Under the pieces are notes generated by a model. The model searched no databases. It was not told the origin of the DNA and saw nothing but the letters and a program-made list of their open reading frames with translations. From Lithospermum erythrorhizon (Eukaryota > Streptophyta > Magnoliopsida > Boraginales > Boraginaceae), in NCBI GenBank assembly GCA_019722365.1, contig JADFUC010001468.1:1-64000 (forward strand): DNA of 64,000 nucleotides, read 5' to 3'. A program made the position numbers and the translations under genes. Positions 24,301 to 44,417 of the stretch are shown here, piece by piece. How positions within the stretch are numbered: position 1 is the stretch's first letter; every line of letters begins with the position of its first letter.

Positions 24301-27042
24301 TTCAATTACGTGATTATCGCTTGTTATTTGATTTTTTTTATGGATGTAATATGGATTATACAAAACAACCCGAATAAGTATTTAAAGTTAAACAACACAA
24401 ATTTTTCAATGTCTAATACAAACATAAATGTAATTCGAAGACAAATCCAAATGTTAGCACTAACTACTTAAACTCATTCACACCTCAATCTTGCTTCGCT
24501 TCTTCAATATATGTCAAGAAAAAATAACAAGTTAATATCAAGAGAATCGTTCATGAAAAATTGACGTGAATTTGAGCTATACCACGTATTAAACAATGAA
24601 ATAAAAATTTGATACAAGAAGTACAAACTTTTTAAAATCTAAGTTATACAAAGCTAAACGAAATTTAACATATGATTATGAATTCAAGAACTGTGATTAC
24701 TACTAATAATCTAATACTCGTATAATTCTATAAGTCTAATTTAAATGGATTCATACTAATAAGGTTTTATTAAATGATGATCCAAGTTTAATATTAAATT
24801 TTTATCCAATCTAAATATCAATATATTATAAATAATTACATATTTGTTTGAAATGTATAATAAAATTAAAATAATTATAGATAAATGATTTGTGCGATTC
24901 GATTTGGGGTAAAACCAAGCGAATCCAAATTATTTCGGTTTTAAATTATCAACTTATCTGCTTATTTTAAAACAAATCGAACCAACTCGATTCAAATCGA
25001 TACGATTCGATTTTTTTTATATAACCATCCCTATTTGCAATATTACTTACACAAGTATTTAGGCTAGACAGTGATGTAACAGGAAAAGCCAATCCTGTTC
25101 CTCTTGAACTCCACAAGGTCATCAATTGTCAATGGTATGCCCTAGATTATTATTCATCTCTAATGCAAGTATGAAACATATTCCTAAATAATATTATTGT
25201 GTGTTGGTTCTTATCTTTAATCTCACTTTTCGTATGGAGACTAAATCAATGTGTATTCATGTATTAGTATTATTCCACCAAAAGGTGTTGCTAAAAAGTA
25301 AAACTATCTCAATATGAATCAAACTGATTCACCCTCAAAGAAAGTTACGGTTTATTAAATTTTTTATTTATTAATGATAAAATACAAACTATACCATTTT
25401 ATAATATATTTTCTTTTCTTGTTATACATTTCTAGTAATAATGACATTTCCTAAGAAAATTTATTAATGTCAATTATATGCTTATTTTTAATTTTTATTT
25501 AATTGGTACTCAATTTGCTCAACGACTTTAATAATATTCTAATGTAAGCCGCATAGAATAGTTTTCTTCTTTTCGAATATTTGTTTTTCAATTTTTTTCA
25601 ATCACTCATCTGGGAATTCGGCCAAGACATTGAAATTAAATACATATGGAGATTAATAAACCATATCATTAATGAATCCCCCTCTAACACTCTCCTAACC
25701 GTCTCCTCCTTCAACTCATTACATTATCTATATTTATTATCTATCATAAGAATGGCATATCTATCGAATTAATTTGGAACACTTCTGTTAATAATATATG
25801 TAAAAATACTACTACGTTAATCATACCTCTTACCTATTTTAGTCAAAAAAAATATAGTCATTGAAAAATATGATATGTATAATGTTAAAACATTCAATCT
25901 AGTATATTAATGCACGATCGGTTCACTTGATTTGAAATAAAAATCGTAACTAAACCGAGCTAACGTTGATTCAATCGTTTCTCTCAAACGTTGAATCTAA
26001 ATCTATTTGGTTCCGATTTTGACCTAAATTTCAGGAAAAAAGTAATAAATTTAAGAAAATTATTAAATTTGAGTCTCAATTATCAAAATTAATTCAATTC
26101 AATCTATTAAGTTAATTTCAATGATTAAAATTAATTCAATTCTCAAAGGCAAATTTCAATCAACAAATTAATTTCAACTCATTATATACTTATAAATTAG
26201 ATTAATATTATTTTTAAAAGTTTAAATACATAAGTTCGGGTTCCTGCCGTCGGGTTTTTCTTCTTAACCTAACATATTTTTTCGGTTTTTTCTTAAGACT
26301 TAAACCTGCCTTTGCCCGAAATTTTTGTTCAAGCCTGGCCGATTCGGACGGGTTTCGATTTTGTGCACACCTCACAATCTAGACAAATCAAATTCAATTG
26401 CAAGCCAAACGTATTCAATTCATTATTTCAGCTTTTCAAACATGTCAGAATTTAAGCTATACCACCATCCTCTCACTATTTTCCAAAGACATTATAAATC
26501 AAAATGGTTCATTATACGACACTCTTCTTATTATCTACTAGACGAACATCTAACAACGTGGGTATATATAATTGTTTATTGAATCAAGTGGGTATGAAAA
26601 TGAGGCGACACGGCTGAGGTATCACTTTTCTAATCTTTCATAAATAGTAATGCTTGTTACCGAACTTTGTAATAACTTTTTTCATTTTTAATGATATCAT
26701 ATCGTTGAGAAAAGTTAAAAATATGTCATTCTTATCTATCACAAGTTAGTGAATAATAAGCTCACTTCATCTCTTCTAAATTGCACATGCATAAGATTAT
26801 TTATTATACCTATCATTATCTATCATTTTTAGGTATTGGGACATATGTATGTATTGATATTAAACATTCAATCTAGTCACTTCCATGTTTTAACCGGTAT
26901 GCGATACCAGGACATTTCCGTGTTCCTCTCTCATTACATGTCAATTTTCCTATGAAAGAACTCCTCAGATTAGCTTTATTTATAACTATCAAGATAGATA
27001 CTGCTTAATCGAAACACATCCCCACCCTTACGATAGTTCAAG
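24301..27042. other. AT-rich intergenic DNA upstream of the kinase gene
   Basis: No gene was recognised. Three patches (about 24890-25020, 25910-26040 and 26225-26370) are rich in 'cgattcga', 'cggttt' and 'gggtttcg' type motifs, as found near the ends of hAT-type DNA transposons. I found no paired terminal repeats or 8-bp duplications, so I do not call an element. Short frames at 25581-25772 and 26325-26582 look like chance. Confidence 0.4.
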
Positions 27043-27179
27043 TACTTACATAAATATATATATATATTTTTTTAAACTCCACCCAATCGCCTCCTTACAA
27101 CGGTGCACCTAACCTTAACTCTAAATCACCGGCCGCTTCTAACCATTGTACCGGGATGCTCGAATACTTACATAAATAT
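27043..27179 (-). mobile_element. Possible short retroposon with 15-bp target-site duplication
   Basis: The 15-mer TACTTACATAAATAT occurs at 27043-27057 and again at 27165-27179, flanking 107 bp. Read on the minus strand, the insert begins 'ttcgagcatcccgg', is moderately GC-rich, and ends in 'tttaaaaaaatatatatat'. An A/T-rich 3' tail plus a 15-bp direct duplication is the usual footprint of LINE-mobilised short retroposons (SINEs or truncated transcripts). No clear A and B boxes of a tRNA-derived promoter are visible, so the source is unknown. Confidence 0.4.
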
Positions 27180-27299
27180 TGTAATACCCTTGAATCAAAG
27201 TTTCAACCTTAAATTAAACATTCAATCTAGACAAATTCTCAAATTGAATTTGAGGTAGCACTAAAGTCTCACTATTTTCCTAGTTTCCTCAACTTATTC

Positions 27300-27703
27300 A
27301 ACCCCACTTTTCACTCCTCCTACCTTTCTCTCTCATCCACTTTCATATACATTTCAGTTTCTATCCTCATTTCTCAACAAAAACATTCAAACTTTATCTC
27401 TCTAAAATCATTAAATTGCAAATATAAAAACAACCCATTTTTATGCATCAAAATCAATTCAATTTCTTCCTATTTTCCAACTATAATCTTTAAATTCCAA
27501 AAATAAAAAGAAGCCATTTTTATGCATAAAACATCAATTGATTTGATCCATTTTCACATGCTCTAATCCACTTCATAGCCCTTCATGGGCTCTGTAACTG
27601 TTACTATAACCACCCCTTTTAGGTAGCAAATCTTGAATATTTTTTTTTGGTTTTTTTTGGTAATTAATAATAAACCCTAATGAAAAACTAAGATTAAGCA
27701 AAA
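27300..27703 (+). promoter_or_regulatory. Probable 5' leader of the kinase gene with upstream ORFs
   Basis: A pyrimidine-rich tract (about 27300-27400, including 'tttctctctcatcc') precedes AT-rich leader-like sequence. Three short upstream ORFs lie before the main ATG: 27443-27493 (16 residues), 27522-27566 (14 residues) and 27585-27626 (13 residues). The first two ATGs lie in two copies of a 79-bp tandem duplication (about 27402-27480 and 27481-27559). The transcription start is not known, so whether all three upstream ORFs are in the mRNA is inference. Confidence 0.45.
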
Positions 27704-35932
<8,229 letters not shown>

Positions 35933-36310
35933 CATTATGCCAGAGTCGGTATTTTCTCACCGCAGATAGACTGAAATCGCGTGGGGGTGGCCAAGAATCT
36001 CCCCCCTTGTGGTACAATGTAAATGTATGCATATTTCTTGAACTTCACAATTTGCATATGCGAATATAGAAGCCTCTCTGAGCACGCTATACGACATTTG
36101 GCAGAGTTATCTTGGCTCGACTGGAAAGCTTGAATCTCTGTTTAGGATATGAAAATCCAACTTGAATCCTTGGAGTGAACTCTCAATTTGAGGAAGTCTT
36201 GAAGAGGCTCATGTATAATGGCTTATAAATGTGCACTTAACAATCCATTTTAGTTATATTTGAAGTTGCAACCAAAAACTATTGATTTGAGGGGACCCAC
36301 AATAAATCCA
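35933..36310 (+). terminator. Probable 3' UTR and polyadenylation region of the kinase gene
   Basis: Sequence after the stop is moderately AT-rich and free of transposon matches. An AATAAA hexamer at about 36301-36306 is a plausible plant polyadenylation signal. The cleavage site cannot be seen from sequence. Confidence 0.4.
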
Positions 36311-36989
36311 ATTATAGATAGTTGAATAGAGGGGTGGTGCCTAACTAATTTTTTTTTTTCAAGTTTGTGTTTGATGCCAAAAAGAAAAAGAAAAAATTAT
36401 TATAGTTTTCCAAATTGTCTATTTGGGTAAGTGAGCATATGCAATATATATGTGGGTAAGTGAGCCACTTGAAAGAAGTTTCAGTTTTGTTTGCTTGCAA
36501 ATTGCAAAAGCTTTATAAAAGATTTAAATTTGGAAAAATTAGTGATACAAGTAGAGCATATTCATTTTCACCCCTCAAATTTAACTTATTTGATGTTTCT
36601 TTTTAACTTTTTAATTATGTTAAAAATTTAAAAGTCCAATGATTATCTATTGTCAAAAATTTGTTTAGAAAATTGAAAACGTTAATGTATATTATCGGGG
36701 TGAATATGTTTTTCCTTGATTTTGGTCAATCTGAATTACCAACCTTTCAATTCCCTAAGTTCTTTAAATCTATATCTATATACCTTTTAAAAGTGTGAAT
36801 ATAATTTGGTGTTTTTTCCCTTTTTTTGTAAAGACACTTATGCTTTCCTCCCAAATATTCTAATTACTAGACATTAATTCACAAATACTAATAATTTAAT
36901 ACGAAGTTTAATAATTACTATTGTAATGCAAAGAAGTTTATTATCAATCGAGAGGAGCGACAATTCAAACTATGGATCCTAGCGTTTGA
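36311..36989. other. AT-rich intergenic DNA
   Basis: I see no gene or RNA. Poly-T and poly-A tracts are frequent. 'tttaataattac' occurs near both this stretch's right part (about 36908) and just after the LTR-like block that follows (about 38876). I treat this as probable coincidence in AT-rich DNA. Confidence 0.4.
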
Positions 36990-38869
36990 TGACGATTTGT
37001 GAGATGTTTGTAACTTGCTTGACTTGAGCTTGATTTGGGTCTTGATGAAAAGATTTGGGGCAGGCAGGCGGTTGTCAGATGTCACAGTCTTGATGGACTT
37101 GAGGCTGAGTGCGAACCGATATGGTCGAGTCGAGGCCTTAGCGGAGTATTCCGGTGTTGGTTGTATGGACTTGATCTTGGGTCTTGGACTTGATCTCGCG
37201 GGGACTTGCTTTGGACAGGTAAGGACCGTAGGCTGGATAAGCTCACAAGCCTTTGAAATGGGACTTTGGGATTTGGTGTTTCACCTTTTGTGGTAGGGCT
37301 ATGTGGCTTGAGGGGCCCCATTTGCTTAGTCTTGCTTGATATGACACACGATTTGATAGAGTTTAGTGCCTTGATATGACACTTGATTTGGGATAGGACT
37401 CCGAGTTTCGGGTTGTATGGAGTGATAGCAAGCAAGTGTTGAAGCAACGTTATGCTACTTGTACTATAGTGGCCTTAGCGACATTTGGCGTGGAGTGGGG
37501 ACGAGGACCTTGACCCGTGGGACTTAGTGATTTGGCCTCGCTTGGGAGGCTTGGTGGTTAGTATCTCACTTGATTTAAGCTTTGAAGTTGCGTCCTTTAG
37601 GCTTCACTCGGCGACAGCAACTTGTTCTTTGTAGAGTGATGATTAGTATGAAGGTGGAAGGTTTCCAGCCTTGTGTGATGCGATCAACTAGGCAGAGGCC
37701 TTAACGTGTTTCCTATCTAGAATCCAAATATAGGAATTTGCGGCTCGGTTTATTCTATATATCTCGGTTTGATAGATCAAACTTGAAATTTATCAGTGAT
37801 CATCCAAGTTTTGAATACTCGGGGCTACATAGCTTAATCCACGAGATATTCGAAGTGTTCTTGAAAACTGCGTCGATTCTCATGAGTTTTTGCTTCAAAC
37901 TTGAAGGATTATTGCGTTTGTGCAATAATCCTTAATTTCAGGCACCTATTATGACCACGGTGTTTCCATCCACCCGTGTAGTGTTTACGCTAGCGGTCTT
38001 CAAATATTTAACTTAGAAATTTCAGAGATCGTTCTCTGAATTTTCTCAGGGATTTTGTGTGTTTTTTGGTGGTGGAATTTTGTGGAGTTGTGGATGATTT
38101 TGTGGATGATTTTGGTCGGCCAAAATGGGGGGTATTTATAAGGTTTACGGGCCTCAAATGCTGCAACCGATTGGCGGTTTGATTTCAGTGGATCACGATC
38201 TTGGCCGTTGAATTTTGAGGCAAGGTCACGGGCCAGATCGGATAATTTGATACTTTTCACTCAAGTAATGTGCTTTGGGCGCTATTTCATATACGAAGGT
38301 TCAGTTGTTTTTTTTAGGTCAAAAGCATTTTATATTGACCCGGACCTTTTGGAGCCTTGATTTTGCACCACTTGCGATTTCGAAGTGCTTATTTCGGTCA
38401 GGGCAGCTTCGGAGCCTTGATTTTGCACCACATAACTTGTGGAGTCTTGATTTTTGAACCACAAAACTTGTGGAGTCTTTATTTATTTTAAACCCGTGGT
38501 TTTATAGATTCTTCATTTTGAGCCTCGTGGCCTTGAGCGTCCACGTTGGCCGACTTTTGATTGATAAAATTAGGGTTTCGAGCCTAATTTTATCACGACA
38601 TGTCTGAGGCTGTTTCTCGAGAACCTATTTAGAGAGGTTTGAACTTAGGGTTAATTAATGCCAGAAACCCTTATTTTTTACTTCGATTAACTCAGGGGCT
38701 TGATTTCGGGAACCCTCGTTCATCCGAAGAAAGGTTTGATTTGAGTTTGGGTTGTCGAGAACCCTAATCGGTCCATGATGGCCTTCTTTAGTGGTTCGAC
38801 CCTTTAATTAATTTGATTAATTCGTCTTAATCAATTTAATTATTTCTTGATAAATTTTCGATGTCTACA
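36990..38869 (-). mobile_element. LTR-like block, probably a solo LTR in minus orientation
   Basis: The block is GC-richer than its flanks and its right end reads 'ttttcgatgtctaca'. On the minus strand this is 'tgtagacatcgaaaa', a start common in plant Gypsy LTRs. A minus-strand TATA-like box 'ttataaatacc' lies at about 38130. It contains many 'cttgatttgg', 'gacttgatc' and 'tgatatgacac' repeats and a 30-bp tandem repeat. No domain is recognisable in the 93-residue frame at 37015-37296. The left end and target-site duplication could not be fixed. Confidence 0.35.
38411..38490. repeat. Tandem repeat of about 30 bp
   Basis: Units start at 38411, 38441 and 38472 with 'ggag(c/t)ctt(g/t)att', each followed by a 'cac.a.aacttgt' phrase in the first two. 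A further separate unit 'ggagccttgattttgcacca' lies at 38351. The repeats sit in the LTR-like block. Confidence 0.65.
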
Positions 38870-39366
38870 ACTACATTTAATAATTACAATCATTTTATGA
38901 TTAATAAAAATATCATGATTTTTATATATTCTAATATCTATATTCTATTATTATGTATATCATTGTTAAATAGCAACAACTAATACTCCAGTACAAAATA
39001 TGCTATGAAATCATCATATGATATAATAAAAAAATGTTATAATGTTAGAATTTATGTTAAAATAAAACTTGAATAAAAAATATTTGATTTTAACTTATTA
39101 AAATATTTGTTCTATATATCTTCTAAAATAGTAGATAGAATAAGCTATTCTTTCATTTTTTCGTTAAAAACATATTTACCTTCCAACTAAACCATTTTTT
39201 TCAACTAAATTTAATTATTTTCATTTTATTTGAACCTTTCTCATGAATTGAATACCCACCATAAAATTATAAATTGATAAATAAATGGTCATTATTTTCT
39301 TAATTGATTAATTTACCGTTACATTTGAAGTTATATGACTTTCACTACTCCACCTATTATAATGGA
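38870..39366. other. AT-rich intergenic DNA
   Basis: This is a strongly AT-rich stretch without open frames of interest, lying between two LTR-type blocks. Confidence 0.45.
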
Positions 39367-39844
39367 TGTGATATAGACCTAGGAATTAAGTAAAAGTGTT
39401 TAAAGAAAATGACACCGAGATTTAACATGATATCCCTAACAATGTGTTAGGTTTAATCCGCAGGCGAGCCTGCAATTTCATTATAATATGGGAGGATTAT
39501 ATATACGGATGACGAAGGCTTTGCTCACGAATAAATCTATCCTACACTATGAAAATCTTTAGGCAAAGATTTTCCTAAAATTATACAATTCTCTTTTGAT
39601 TGTGTATATCTCACTTTTGAAATGATTTTTGGATGATTGAACAATGGCAAACTCACTTATATTTATAGGCCATGATAATGGCCAACTTCCATAAAAAAAA
39701 ACTTCAACTTATCCACTTGCTCAAGTTGGCAAGTTGATAATTTGACAAGTTGTCAAGTTATCCACTTGACCACTTGTCAAATTATCTAATTGTCAACATG
39801 GCTACATGTTCAATCGTTCAATAGATTCAAGACATTCCCCGACA
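39367..39844 (-). mobile_element. Copia 3' LTR of an internally deleted element
   Basis: This is a direct repeat with 41764-42245. Shared blocks are 'aggaattaagtaaaagtgtttaaagaaaatgacac' (described here in part), 'aaaatctttaggca', 'gattgtgtatatctcac', 'atgatttttggatgatt', 'cttatccacttgctca' (approximate) and 'ggctacatgttcaatcg', ending in 'cgaca'. It is rich in 'aagttg/aacttg' inverted motifs at about 39715-39800. Many mismatches imply an old insertion. Confidence 0.75.
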
Positions 39845-40459
39845 AATCTCGCTTGAAACTTTGAATAGATAAGAATGTTAATTAACCAAAAAAAATAGAT
39901 CACTTCCTAAACAGAGATAACTTGAGAAATATATCAGATATACTCAAAGTACCAAATGTGTCCAGATAGTGACAGATGTGGCTCTACCACAGATGTTGCC
40001 CTAGGATTAACTAACAACTTTGAATATTGAGAAGTTACAAAACAATAATTGAAACTTGCTACATTGTAGCAGTCTTCGTAAACTTATATCCCGGCTAGAT
40101 TGTCTGCAGTACCCACTTTTTTTTTTACACAGTCCTTTCATTTCTTAGAAAGTGATACCTCACATCAATATGTTTTGTTCTCTCATGATGGATTTGATCT
40201 TTTTTAAGCATATTGGACTCAAACTATCACAATATAATAATATAGCACAGTCGTGATGTAGCCGAGATCAGCGGCCAATCCTACTAACGATTTCCTCCTT
40301 AGCGGCTTACATCAAAGCCATGCAATGGCGGATTGCAAAGTAGCCCTCCAACTCCTGACAAAGCCACGAAAAAGAGTGAACACGTAACCCGGTCATCGAT
40401 CTTCCTCTGTCCACATCTCCAACATAATGAGCTTGAGTAACGAAATCAAACAACACAGG
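39845..40459 (-). mobile_element. Copia internal sequence 3' of the polymerase
   Basis: The minus strand should carry the RNase H end and 3' untranslated part of the element. I could not read a continuous frame. The sequence near 40130-40320 contains coding-like pieces with stops. Confidence 0.4.
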
Positions 40460-41600
40460 TTATCCCCCACCATAAATTAAGACCAATATCGAACGTGCCC
40501 ACGAGATAGTGAAAATCTCTTGTAGCTTACTGATGCTCCTTTCAAGGTTCTCCGTGAACACACTAACCACAACGGCATGTGCAAGATCGATTTTAGTGCG
40601 GAGACCATAGCATGTTAAGCTTCCAAGCTGCACTAGCATAGAGGAACACGTCTTTATGTATTCCTTTTTTTTCTCAGACGACTTAGGTGCAAATGCTACA
40701 GAAAGATGTACATTTGAAGCACTAGGAGTATCAATAGGCTTAGCAGTAGTCATTTCAAATCTTGATAGAATCTTTTCAATGTAGCCTTTTTGAGACAAAA
40801 AAAAGCTTTGTTGATTTCTGTCAATCTCCACATCCCTAGAATTTTCTTTGCAACACCTAAATCTTTCATTTCAAACTCTACACTAAGTAATCCCTTCAGC
40901 CTCAAGACACCAGGGACTTTATCCACTACATTAGCAACATATCATCTACATCTGACATGGCCAGAGATGAAAAGGCCATCTTTAACCTTATTGTAATAAG
41001 CACAAACCCATCATACGGGCTTTCAAATACCGTACTCAAGCATGCTATCGAACCTCTTGTACCTGCTTGCCTTGGGAGATTGCTTCAAACCATATAGGAA
41101 TTTTTTCAACTTGCAAACATAGTCCTCCTTTAAGGACTCCTAAAAACCATCTGGCTAGGTCATGTATATCTCTTCTTCCAACTCTCCATGTAGGAAAGTT
41201 GTCTTCACATCTAGTTGTTCAAGCTCCAAATCCTGATGTGCACTATAGCAAGAAGCTTGCCACGATTAGGTGTGTCGACTACGGTGAAATATCTCATTTA
41301 TAGTCCCTCCCTCTCTCTCCGGCCCCGGGAAACCTCTACTTATAACCACGAGCCTTATACTTAATCCTCTCAGTTGGTGACAACCCTTCCTTTTTCTTGA
41401 ACAACCATTTGCAAGTCACAACATTTCTCCCTCGTGGTCTTTTTGTCAATTCCCAAGTTTGATCTTACGAGTGACTCCATGCTTACTCTTCCATGGCGTG
41501 AAAGCCATTGGATAGACTCGGTACTAGTAACAACTTCCCTGCAGATGGATGACTCGCTTGAAGGTCGATCTCCTCGCAACTGTAAGCGCAAGCCACCATA
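40460..41600 (-). pseudogene. Ty1/Copia reverse transcriptase, decayed
   Basis: From about 41470 downward the minus strand reads NVVTCKWLFKKKEGLSP, YKARGYK, LELEQLDVKTTFLHGELEEE followed by IYMT*PDGF, EDYVCKLKKFLYGLKQSPRQ, and then DVDDMLLM at about 40950 (the catalytic motif, usually YVDDML, with Tyr replaced). 40831-40460 continues YIEKILSRFEMTTAKPIDTP and KIDLAHAVVV. Stops and shifts break the frame, and gag and integrase are absent. These are classic Copia reverse-transcriptase signatures, so the assignment is firm although the gene is dead. Confidence 0.85.
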
Positions 41601-41763
41601 TCCTCATAGTGTCGTACCTCGCTGGGAGGTACTCCATAATTAACTCTTCTAGGGCGATCCAAGAGCTAAATTGTGATGTCCCCACGATGATGGAATAATT
41701 TATGCTTGCACTCACAGATATGTAACTAAGGAGAGCCCTCCTCTACTTGATTTTGCCTCTGAA

Positions 41764-42245
41764 TGTGTGGCCCAGGAATTAAGTAAAAGTGTTTAAAGAA
41801 AATGACACTAGAAATTTGTGGTATCACTGCTTGATAATGTTAGGACTAATCATGAGGCGAAACCGTGAAAATTTCACTATAATACGAAGGATTAGAGTTC
41901 TGAGATGAAAAGCTGAGCACTCTCCAAGAAGTATAGATAAATCTATCTACGCTATAAAAATCTTTAGGCAGATTTTTTCCTAAGAATATATAATTATCTT
42001 TTGATTGTGTATATCTCACTTTTGAGATGATTTTTGGATGATTATGATAGCAAACTTCCTTCTATTTATATGCCAATATAATGGCCAACTTTTATAAAAA
42101 AAAAAAAAAACTTCAATTTATCCACTTGCTCAATTTGAAAAGTGGACAACTTGACAATTTGACAAGTTGGCAAACTTAACCACTTACCAAATTGTCCACT
42201 TGGCTACATGTTCAATCGCTCAATAGATTCAAGGCATTTACGACA
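41764..42245 (-). mobile_element. Copia 5' LTR of the internally deleted element
   Basis: This is the partner of 39367-39844, in the same orientation and about 480 bp long. Directly to its left is 'gcctctgaa', which may be what remains of the reverse-complement primer site. The distance from this LTR to the polymerase remains is under 300 bp, so gag, protease and most of integrase have been deleted. A poly-A run at about 42098-42112 differs in length from the partner. Confidence 0.75.
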
Positions 42246-43350
42246 CCACCTCTTAAAATTACACATAATTTTATTATTTAATTATTTCTTATACACGTAA
42301 ACTCATATAAACAAAACTTCAACATTGTACTATGATAAAGAAGTGAAAATGTTAGTACTTAGTAGAGCACATCTCAAATTTTAATGGTCAAGTCATAGAG
42401 GAATAAAAATGCATAGAGTTTGAAGTTCAACACACTTACCACTAAAAAGAAGTTCATGAGGAGAAAATTATAAATAATTAGTTTGTGCATCCATTTAAGA
42501 GATAAGATAATATATTTTTAAGCATTTATATTACTATAAAGATCTCAAAATCAAATAACTAATATATTCTATCAACATATAAAAATCACCCTAATTGATT
42601 TATTATATTTTTCTTGATCTATTTATGTTACTCCTTATTACATAATTAGACATATAAATACATCTATGTTGTTTTAATAATAGTTCATGATGCATGGATA
42701 TATTTTAATAATAGTTCATTATCCATAAAATAAAAAAATTTAGTATTTTTTTGGTCCATATCTTTATAACTACGGTTAGTGCCTATATTATCAGTTTTTA
42801 GGCCGTGGTGTAAACACTATCTTATCGAGTTTTCTTGTGAAATAGTATTTTCTTCTTATTTAAACTAAAATATAATGAATGGCATTTTACGTAATTAAAT
42901 AGAGCGCTTTAAATAAATCAACATGATAAACAAGTATCTTCACTTGTTCCCAATTCATAATTTTCCTATTTTGCAGCAAGCCAATAAGGTGGTACTCTTT
43001 TTCTAATAATGTACTCCGTAATTATGTCTTCATTTATCAGTAAAAACATTACACTCAGATCATCAACAGTATGAAATCCAACATGATAAACAAGTGTCAT
43101 CACGTTTTGGCAGAAAGGGTGCATCAAGGTGGACATGGAGATCTGAAAATTCAGCTGGGACCTTTCTGTTAATAACTTTTTCCGACCAATTGCCAATTGT
43201 TCGTCCCAATTCATAATTGTCCTATTTCCAACTTGAAAAAGAATCTAAACAGGAATATTTGTCATTGTACTAGATAATTAGTATAGTTCAATCAATAATT
43301 AATCATCAGAACATTAAGGAAACAAAACAGTGTCAGTTACTTTCACCAAA
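42246..43350. other. AT-rich intergenic DNA with an internal duplication
   Basis: No gene was recognised. An 82-residue minus-strand frame at 43214-42966 has a coding-like look (NVMTLVYHVGFHTVDDLSVM) but no family I know. 42918-42972 is duplicated at 43077-43225, where the second copy is split by about 90 bp with short terminal inverted repeats TTGGCA/TGCCAA. Confidence 0.45.
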
Positions 43351-43356
43351 GTGTGT

Positions 43357-43415
43357 GGGGCTGTTGGGAGTTGAGGGGTGGGGATTGAGGGTGGGGGGTG
43401 GGGGGTGGATAAGGG
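43357..43415 (+). repeat. G-rich run with G-quadruplex potential
   Basis: At least eight runs of three or more G lie within 59 bases (43357, 43366, 43375, 43380, 43389, 43393, 43400, 43413). Loops are one to eight bases long. It abuts the LTR that starts at 43417. The position just 5' of an LTR is also where a polypurine tract would lie. Confidence 0.8.
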
Positions 43416-43416
43416 T

Positions 43417-44417
43417 TGTTGGAAATCAATGAAAATTGATTGATTTTTCATATATCCCGTTACGATATTATTATGTCAATTTATTTACGGGATTGGTTAA
43501 ATGTGATTCTTTGGGCTTAGTGTTGGCATTAGTAATTAATATATTATTAGTGTGGGTTCTCACTTGAAGTAATTTAAGGGGTTATGACGATTCTTAGATG
43601 CTTTGCTTTCATTGTCGTTATAATAATAATGTTAGGTCAATTATTTATTATTATACAAGTTACTATTATCCCAGAATGCAGAAGGTCACTTATACGGTGA
43701 TATTCAATTATATTTAAGTAAATGAAATTAAGCGAGACTTATAAATTGAGAGAGATGTATCTCAACATATATATATTTGTCAAATATATTGGTGAACATC
43801 AATTAGTTAAACTTGCAAGTTTAATAAATTAAACAATTGAAATTGATGAATAACTTGATAAGTTATTTGATAGTGGCTTCGTTAGTATTTTAATTGACTT
43901 GTTAGGATTAATTAAAATAGAACAACTCACTAGTGACTCATTATTTGGAACAGAAGCACATAACATTCGTTAAGTTAACGAGTTAAGCGATTTCTTAACG
44001 AGTTGCTGGTGAAAATTAGCAAATGGTATTTAAAGAAAGAGACAAAGGGTTTTCATTTCGTGAAATCATAACCACTGCCTCCCTCTCAAAACACGTGAGC
44101 CTACCCCCGTTTGGAAGAGATTTTTCTCTTCGATTTTGTTCTCAACAGCTGCAGCAAGTTCGAGCTCACCGAGATTGATTCCCTCTGATTGTACAATCTA
44201 GAGAGGACATCCTTTTGGTGTTGGACAAGCGGTGGAGAGAACTTTGCAAAGGATTCACGCGAAGGCATTGGGCGAGGAGTTGATTTCATTCGTCTTATTT
44301 GCAATGAGAACTCTTTATTCATATTGCATATTATGTGTTTTAGATTAATATATGTCATTTTTTGAGGATCGGGATGTGTGGTGATATTTTATCTGAAATT
44401 AAAATTCATACTAGATT
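43417..44417 (+). mobile_element. Copia 5' LTR, plus orientation
   Basis: It starts 'tgttggaaatcaatg' and ends near 'catactagatt'. Four bases later 'tggcctcgagcc' (44422-44433) matches the eroded primer site 'tggcatcatgagcc' of the minus-strand relative near 55735. The LTR shares its body with the copies at 13737, 18625 and, inverted, 45793 and 2812. The U5-like part contains the pyrimidine-rich 'ctgcctccctctc'. Confidence 0.65.

Noticed and set aside
24890..26370. Patches of 'cgattcga/cggttt' motifs as possible hAT transposon ends
   Set aside because: No paired terminal inverted repeats, 8-bp duplications or transposase remains were found.
36908..38890. Shared 12-mer 'tttaataattac' on both sides of the LTR-like block, as a target-site duplication
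   Set aside because: It does not abut the presumed LTR ends and is of very low complexity in AT-rich DNA.
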